A stretch of 64,000 nt of DNA from Maea johnstoni. Taxonomy: Eukaryota; Annelida; Polychaeta; Spionida; Magelonidae. How positions within the stretch are numbered: position 1 is the stretch's first letter; every line of letters begins with the position of its first letter. The notes under the pieces are model-generated. The model was not told where the DNA came from. It saw nothing but the letters and a program-made list of their open reading frames with translations, and did no database searches. Made by a program: the position numbers and the translations under genes. Positions 25,801-34,800 of the stretch are shown here, piece after piece. The DNA lies in assembly GCA_963942565.1 (NCBI GenBank), contig OZ012690.1:13332649-13396648 (forward strand), in the 5' to 3' direction.

Positions 25801-28800
25801 AAAAAAAGAAACTAATTATGAAAAAAAGCACATGTCTAGGAAATTTTTCATTAAATGAACTTAATGAAATAAAATGGAAATAGATTGAATGAATTTAGCA
25901 AAAATGGTATGTAAATACTATTTATGAAGAAAAAACATTAAAAAGGAAACTAATTATGAAAAAAGCACATGTCTAGGAAATTTTTCATTAAATGAACTTA
26001 ATGAAATAAAATGGAAATAGATTGAATGAATTTAGCAAAAATGGTGTGTAAATACTATTCATGAAGAAAAAACATTAAAAAGGAAACTAATTATGAAAAA
26101 AGCACATGTCTAGGAAAAATTTAAATGAAATGAACTTAATGAAATTCAATTGACATATATTGAATGAATTTAACAAAAATGGTGTGTAAATACTACTTAT
26201 GATGAAAAAACATAAAAAAAGAAACTAATTATGAAAAAAAGCACATGTCTAGGAAATTTTTCATTAAATGAACTTAATGAAATAAAATGGAAATAGATTG
26301 AATGAATTTAGCAAAAATGGTATGTAAATACTATTCATGAAGAAAAAACATTAAAAAGGAAACTAATTATGAAAAAAGCACATGTCTAGGAAAAATTTAA
26401 ATGAAATGAACTTAATGAAATTCAATTGACATATATTGAATGAATTTAACAAAAATGGTGTGTAAATACTATTTATGATGAAAAAACATAAAAAAAGAAA
26501 CTAATTATGAAAAAAAGCACATGTCTAGGAAATTTTACATTAAATGAACTTAATGAAATAAAATTTACACAGATTGAATGAATTTAATTTGACCAATACA
26601 AAATTAACTTCCAAAATTTGAATTATTTGAATTTCCTATACAAAGCTATGGGGGACTTAATAGTTATCAGTTATGATAAATGTATAACTATTCTGAGTAA
26701 TCTCTCTATGTACCTCCTTTCAATACTTTTGTCACTTTCTTATTCAGATCTTCCGCTCTTTGCCTGTGATTTTGGAAGGAATATTACTTGACTTAACGTC
26801 AAAAGGATTCCCAGCTTTTTTATATATATAATTAAAGGCTCTCGGTAAGGACAATTCAAAATGGGTTTATATTAACCATGTTCTGACATTTGTGTTTTTA
26901 TCTAATTTGTAACACTTTTAATGTGAAATTTCATTCACTGCTGTTTTATCTAATTTGGAATTCAGATTTAACATTTATCTTCACTTTTTCTTACATAACA
27001 TAGCCAGCTATGTAGTAAATACTAAATTCTAAGTGCAGATGGTCACTCAGTACACCAATCAACATTGTCTTTCTTGGAATATTTCAATTTGGAATTTTGG
27101 TTTTCGTCACTATTCTGTCACATTTCAGCCAATTTGTGACTAGCCAGTAACCAGAGTACCTGGCAAAAGCCACCGCCCTGCCTAACCCCAACTCTCTTAC
27201 TTGCCCTGTTTTCATTTATTGTTTATTGTTCAACTGACCCTTCTTGAATTTAGTACATGTGTAAATAAATCATATTCACTCACTGCATATATGTGTGTGT
27301 GTGCCTCTGTGTATGTACTGTTTACAGCCTTAATTTAGAGTGCTGAAAATTAAGTTTTACAGTATTTGTACTACTTTGAATTCAATTTCCACATTCAAGC
27401 AATCAAATTATAGATTTACTGCTATATAGCTATACACTTGAAGGATTTCATTTCTTCGCTATAATGGGGAGCGCGAACATTATATGCCTGTACACATTTT
27501 AACCCATTAAAGCTTGACATTGAGTAGTTCAGTCCCTTGAGAAATTGTTCACTGTATATATCTCTTATTAGGTGAAAAACCCTACATGACTTCCAAAAGG
27601 CAGGGTAACCAGTCCCTTTTGAACTGGTTTACCAAGAAGCCAAGGCCAGATGGGGATGTCCCACCACACACACAGTTGGAGGAAGAGGAACGGACAGAGG
27701 AAGTCATTGTAACTGAGACACAGCCAGGGGGAGGATCTGGAACGAGTAAAGACACAGACACACAGGCAGAGGAAGCAGGAAGAGAGGAGGCCACAACAGC
27801 AGTAAAGAAACCGTACGAGAGAGTGTTTGTGGTCAAGTGGTTGGACCGTTACAAGTGGCTCCGCTATGATAAGTTAGCAGATGCCATGTTCTGCCAGTGG
27901 TGCAGAGAGCTAGGGAAGGATGGCGTATGGTCTACAACGGGGACCAGCAACTTCAGGTAGATTTGAGAACATCATATTAACCCATTCATGCCTGTAGCAC
28001 CCAAAACAGCCAGACTATTTTGAAGATATCTCCCTAACAAAACCATTTTCAGAAAAATATTTCGAAGAGATATGTTTATCAAAATCCAACCCATGACTGC
28101 CTTAATATTTTGTGATTTTATGATTATTTTCAAAGTTATTTTTTATAGTATGATTGATGATATGACCTCATAATGCAATATACCATTAAATACAGCACTA
28201 CCTGAGAAATAACTGTCAGGTTTGTTAAATCCAATATGTTAGTCCAAAGTGTCTCAATAAATTGCGTTGTTAGACCATTTTCCATCATTATGTATGAATG
28301 GTTTAGTTAACCAAACAAATGAAAAATATATATTTTGCATATAAAGGATAAGTTATTTCAAAAGTGCAGTTAAATGAGTCATTCTCTTGTTCATACAGAA
28401 AAGTTGAGTTATGTATGGAGAAACTTTCCTAGTTTAAAAGCGCGGTTTCAATAATGCCTGAGATTAGGGTTATAAAAATTAAATTTAAAATTAATTTTCT
28501 CCTGACAAGATGGCTATTTCTTTATCATTGCAGGGTCAAAACTATCATTACGCACATGAGGTCCACTGTGCATTTGGCATCTTCAGCAGCTCAAGATCCG
28601 AACCAACCGAAGATGGCTGCACCCAAGGACACATTCGGCAAATACAGTGCAAAGCAGGTGGAAGCTGCCATTGGAGGGCTCAAAACAGCTTTCTTCTGCA
28701 TAATGGAAGAAATCCCAGATAAAAAGTTCAAGGCACTGCAGGCATGGGGACGGCACATGGATGTGCAGAGTCTAGCAGACCTCAGGGTAAATGAGAAGGC

Positions 28801-31800
28801 AACACATGACTCCCCAAAGATATTCAATCAGGTGTGCATTTTTTATTGTACTTCAATGTTAGGATGTTTTGTGTCTCCCCTTTATCAGGGACATGTCGCT
28901 AATGATTACGACGCAAACAGCATCGCTTTTGTGTAATTTTCAAGTTCTTATGAGAGAGTACCATAACCTATTGAACATAAGACGCAAGTAACGTCAATCT
29001 TGTTGATTCAGTTATTCTGGGTAACCATAACCTATGCATGTCTCACCATTGCTTTATCATCCATAATTGACCATTCTTAAAACTATTTAAATATGTGTTG
29101 TACCATGACTTTCTGACATTCTTGCAGATGCTAGATTGCATGAGTCAAGTCATTACAATGGACCTAAAAAGGAGTCTTGCTGCCTCACCATATGTGGGAA
29201 TTGGGCTTGACGAGAGTAACGACCGGTCATCGGAGAAGCATTGCGTTTTCATTATCAGGCATGTACCACTTTAAATTATTATACCTCACTTGAAGATCGT
29301 AAGCCGTGATTGGCTGACTTAACAGTGAACAATCATCATGTTGCCTGATGCCATCAGTGAGGGCTTCATGTTGCCCGTTGCCACTAGCGACACCTAGCGC
29401 GGAATGTGTGAATCACCACTCATCTGTGACCTTGCTTTGTTTAAATTACAAATGGGGTTTGTTTGGTATAATAAAACAAATATGCTATGCCAGTGGGGGT
29501 AACATGATGGAAGATTTCCCCTCGGGAGGATGGTTTTCCCTCGGGCTCCGCCCTCGGGAAAACCATCCTCCCTCAGGGTAACATTCCATCATGTTACCCC
29601 CACTGGCATGGCATATTTGTATACTATAAATGCTAACACCGAACAAAATTAAGCTGACAATATTAAAGAAATCTTTGAGGCAAAAGCATATTTGGGAGAA
29701 GAATTTAGGGAGAATTGTTAACCAGAACACTACCAACAACTTTCAAACATTTCCTTCACAAATTCATTATTCCTTTGCTGTCAAATATATGGTAGATCCA
29801 GAAGATACTTTTTGAAAGAACTCTTAAGGATAAATTGGTTCATTCTGTTCATCTTACATATACATTTGTCTGTCCTACCATTACATACTCTGTCATCTTT
29901 AGTCATCTCCTGCTGTCTTTGTCTAATATATATGCACGTTATGTTCACAGGTATATTTCAGAAAAGGCCAAAGTCACCACCACTTATCTAAAAATGCAAC
30001 AAATCTTTGATGGCACGTCAGCTACTGTATTCGCAACCATGGTAGAGGTGTTACGGGAATTTGGTGTGGAAACGAGAAAGGTGATGGGTTTTGGGTCAGA
30101 TGGAGCTTCAGTGATGGTCGGCAAGACAAATGGTGTGGCTGCAAAACTCCTGACAGATAACCCCCACTCAGTAGCGATACACTGCTGCTGCCATAGGCTA
30201 CACCTGTCTGTATCGAATGTCTGCCAGGAAATGCCTGACATACAGGTAGGTATTTTTTATCAAGTGAACGGCAAAATGGATAGATCTGCTAATTAGTCTG
30301 AGAGGTTTGCTAATATCAAACATACTTGGGTAAATAAAGCATTGCTCATCCTATTTCACTTTGGCTTAGCTATTGTAAGACTTGCCAAAAAGTGACACAC
30401 CCATTATTGGCTTAAGAGTTCCTCCAGAAATTGAAAAAAGTATCTTTGGAGTTGAAATAATTTGACTAAATATTTGAAGCAGACTTGTTGATAATGTCTT
30501 GAATAGAATTTCTCAATCAAATATTTCCTTCACTATGCTTTTGCCTGTAAGATTTCATTAAAGATGACAGGCTGCTTTTGGCCACTGTGACCACTGATGT
30601 TTGAATGAACCATTGTATCCATATGTACTTGCAGTTATTTCATTTCACTGTTGTAGGTTCTCACCACAGTTATAAGTACTGTCTACTCACACATTTAGCA
30701 CTCCAACAATCGACTCCAAGCCTTCAGGGACATTGCACAACTCCTTGAAGTTGATGTACTCAAGTTCAAAACCATATTTGAGATCCGCTGGCTCAGTATG
30801 GGAGATTGCGTCCTAACTCTTCTGCGGAACTACGAGCCTTTGTTAGTCCTTCTCTCCCAAGAGGCTGACCAGGGAGACCCTACAGCGATTGGTCTATTCC
30901 AGCAACTGACGTCGTACAAAATATGTGCCTTATTTCACCTGATGGCAGACGTATTGAGCGCCACAAATCACCTCAGTAGAATCTTCCAATACCGCGACAT
31001 ATGCTTCAGGAGCATCAGAAATTCAGTGAGTATATTAAGGCAGTTAAAAGTACCTAGAAATTTAACCTTTCAATTTCCAAAAGATTTCAAAAGCGACAAT
31101 CAGATTAAGTATCCAATTAAGATTCAGCTAAATGACAAAAATGCATATTTAAAAGTCAGACTGCTTGAAGAGCACTATGGAGTGTATAATTTGTTCAGAA
31201 GTTAGAAGTACCTAGAAAATTAACCTTTCAATTTTCAAAAGATTTCAAAAGCGACAATCAGATTAAGTATCCAATTAAGATTCAGCTAAATGACAAAAGT
31301 GCGGATTTAAAAGTCAGACTGCTTGAAGAACACTATGGAGTGTATAATTTGTCCAGAAGTCCACACAAAAGTTTGCATGTGTAATTCTTTTACTTTTTCA
31401 GCTAGCTGACTGCATCACCATACTTCAGGAAATGCAGCAGCACGATGGCACTCACTTAGCTGCATTTGAACTGGAACTTGCAGAGGAGCCCATTAACCAT
31501 TTCAAGGGTAATCCCATCAAGACGGCTGCAAGAAGAGGTGGAATCAACCAAAGAGAGGCATTCCAAAATGTGAAGCAACAATTCCTGACTGCCCTCCTGG
31601 AGAACCTGAGAAGAAGATTCCCACGTGTGGACCTTTTGGACGCCATGCAGGTAAGTTTTGAAAGATTATTTATTCCTTAATCTCAATTCACTTTCTTTCA
31701 GATAGAACACACAACTTCCTCAACTTTGAGTGGCCTCCTCCTTAACCACTGTTATATTGCTTTCAGATTTTTGACACAAAGTCCATGCCAGAGGAGGAAG

Positions 31801-34800
31801 ACCTTGGGAGGTGGGGAATTGCCCACCTGGACACACTCCTTGCTCACTACGGACAACCGAGGGAGAACGTTCACCATCAGATGTTCCCTGCATTAGTCTG
31901 TCCAGAAACGTGCCGACAAGAGTTCCTTACCTTCAAGCGCCTTGTGTACCGAAATAGGACAACAGCAGACGTCATCAACGGACACCCTGTGGAGCGCCTA
32001 CTGAGGCCTCCAGAGTTATTTGCCAGGTTGTTTGGGAATGTTGACAACATCCACCTCTACCAAGGTACTATTATGTTTTCATTTGTTTCAGTAGTATTTA
32101 CATCCTTACAGACATAATACCACAATAAGAATGAGACTAGGACTACTTCCTCTTTATCTGAATGATCCAAAAGCTCAAAATTCAGAGCATTGTTAAACAC
32201 AACATTTCACATGCAAAAACATCCCTGTTGAACATTGTTGATGGTATGTTCTCTTTTCACAGAACTGTATTCCCTGTCAATTTAATTATTTATTTCATCT
32301 CTTGCAGAAATGTACAAACTAATGGCATTGTGCCTTGTAGTGATGGTGGGCAATGCAGAGGCAGAGAGAGCATTTTCTGTGCAGAACAGAATAAAGACAA
32401 CCACCAGAAATAGGCTTAACATTACACAACTAGATAACCTGATTAGAGTGCGTTACGCTGACTTCCAATTACAGGACTTCCCATTTGACCGTGCAGCTGA
32501 CCTCTGGTTGCAGGGCGATTACAGGCGCTTGGGGAGAAGATAAATATATTGGTAATCAATGTTGGTAATATCTCATGTGGAAAGATTTCTGGAATTTACA
32601 TACTTGTAATGTATGCTATCAAATATCTGGTAAACTTGCAAATGATATATGGACACTTAATGCTACCAATACCTTATTGAAAAGATATCTGGAATTTACA
32701 TAAGTTTTAGTGTAGCTTGAATGCTATGAAATATCTGGTCAACTTGCAAGTAATGTTTGAACACTTTTATCTTATTGAAAAGATACTTGGAATTTACATA
32801 ACTTTTAGTGTAGATTGAATGCTTTAAATTATCTGGTCAAGAAATTTACGGGCACTTAATGCTTCCTATATCTTATGGGAAAAGATATCTGGAATTTACC
32901 TACTGTTAGAGTAGCTTGAATGCTATAAAATATCTAGTCACCTTGCAAGAAATGTATGGGCACTTAATGCTTCCAATATCATTTATGAAAGGATATCTGG
33001 AATTTAAATACTTTTAATGTAGCTTGAATGCTATCAAACTTGCAAATAATGTATGGACACTTAATGCTTCCTTCCAGTATCTTATGTGAAAAGATATCTG
33101 GAATTTACCTACTGATAGTGTAGCTTGAATGCTATCAAATATATCTGGTCACCTTGCAAGAAATGTATGGGCACTTAATGCTTCCAACATCTTATATGAA
33201 TAGATATCTGGAATTTACATACTTTTAATGTAATTGAATGCTACCAAACTTGCAAATAATGTATGGACATTTAATGCATCCAATATCTTATGTGAAAAGA
33301 TATTTGGAATTTACATAACTTTTAGTGTAGCTGGAATGCTATTGTATATATGGTCACCTTGCAAGAAATGTATCGACAAAACATCTTTGGATATAGATAC
33401 CCCGGATACTGTATAATAAATATGATATTGCCATTATAGGTTGAGTGCTGTTTTCCTTCCTTAATATCAGTTGCCTCGTTTCTTCATTACTTCCCATCCC
33501 ACTTAGGGGCTGTGGACCCTCTGTAACGCCCTGCATACTATGTGTTCCCAAATAGTTCAATCAAGGTTGGAATGTCAGGAAGGAAATATTTAAAGGCAGT
33601 TAACAGTTGGTGATGAGTTAACAGTTGGTGATATCTACATACTACGAGGACATTGTTACAAAAGCAAAGAACTACAGTCTACATGCGGGGAGTTACAGGC
33701 GTGGTTAAAAGTAGGGTTCATCAGTGAGGTCATCAGGGACTCAGGGTGCATCTAATCTACATAGAAAAAGAAAGAGAAAGTATAAGTGATGATACATAAA
33801 CCACTAGAAGAACAATACAAGACAACAATAATCATGTAAAAAAGACAACATAATTCATAACATTTCTGGTAGAAGCACATAATCAAAAAGCTCAAATAAC
33901 CAATTTGCATCTTCACCAAAGAATTGAAATGTAGAATGGAAATAGAATATTTGACAAAAATACATTTCAAATAGAAAAAAACTGGAAAAAAACATAGATT
34001 TTGCAAGTCATATTTAGTCAGTAATATTGATGCTAGGTGCCAGGAAAATGCACCACAGAGCATCTAAAACCAAAATTTTCTGGGGGCCTTGAGCGGCCCC
34101 CAGACCCCCGGCCGCAAAGGCTCGTGCCTGCGGCACTCGATCCGACTGCCTCCGGCAGTCGGTCGGGCGCCTTCGGCGCTCCAACACCCTGATTTTTGGA
34201 CCATGACAATTTTGAGCAGGCTGTTTTCAAATCCTGGGTAACACCCTGAGTGAAAGGGAAAGTAGTACTTAATGTTTTTAGGTTGCCCTGCTGATATGAC
34301 ATGGTTTATACAGTTAAGTGAAAGTAAAAGTAGTATTTATTGTTTCCAGGTCGTGTTGCTGATTGTGTGACAGGGATTATGTAGTAAAGTGAAAGTGAAA
34401 ATGGTGTTTTATATTTCCAGGTCATGTCACTAACCATGTGACAGGGATTATTTAGTAAAGGGAAATCGAAAGTACCTGTAGTATTACATGTGTCCAGATG
34501 GCTTTGCTGATCGTGGGACAGGAATTTTGTAGTAAATTGAAAGTTAAAGTAGTATTTTATGTGTCCAGGTCGCGTTGCTGATTGTGGGAATAATGATAAT
34601 TGATATTTTATATAGCGCCCTTTCCACCTATAAAGGGGATTATGTAGTAAATTGAAAGTGAAAGTAGTATTTTATTTTTCCAGGTCGCATTGCCGATTGT
34701 GGACAGGGGATTATGTAGTAAATAGAAAGTGAAAGTAGTATTTTATGTTTCGGGGTCGCATTGCCGATTGTGGACAGGGGGTTATGTAGTAAAGTGAAAG

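Larger units (their letters stand above)
23969..34248. mobile_element. 10.28-kb hAT transposon with TSD agtgaaag
   Basis: Left end CATAGAGTTACCCAGG and right end CCTGGGTAACACCCTG are 13/16 inverted matches. Both sides carry agtgaaag (23961-23968, 34249-34256), an 8-bp duplication as hAT elements make. Inside are a TATA-bearing 5' region, a 138-bp satellite, an 8-exon transposase gene on the + strand and a 100-bp tandem repeat. The right end has GC-rich hairpins (34078-34185). The same word agtgaaag is common in the surrounding tandem array, which weakens the duplication slightly; the matched ends and the break in the array support it. Confidence 0.78.

Noticed and set aside
24723-26590. CRISPR-like regular array
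   Set aside because: Repeats are contiguous 138-bp monomers without spacers, in a eukaryotic genome.
27568-27590. Zinc-finger linker GEKPY directly upstream of the hAT start codon
   Set aside because: The in-frame codons read GEKPYM, but they lie in a likely 5' UTR exon after an acceptor, with no C2H2 finger around; probably chance.
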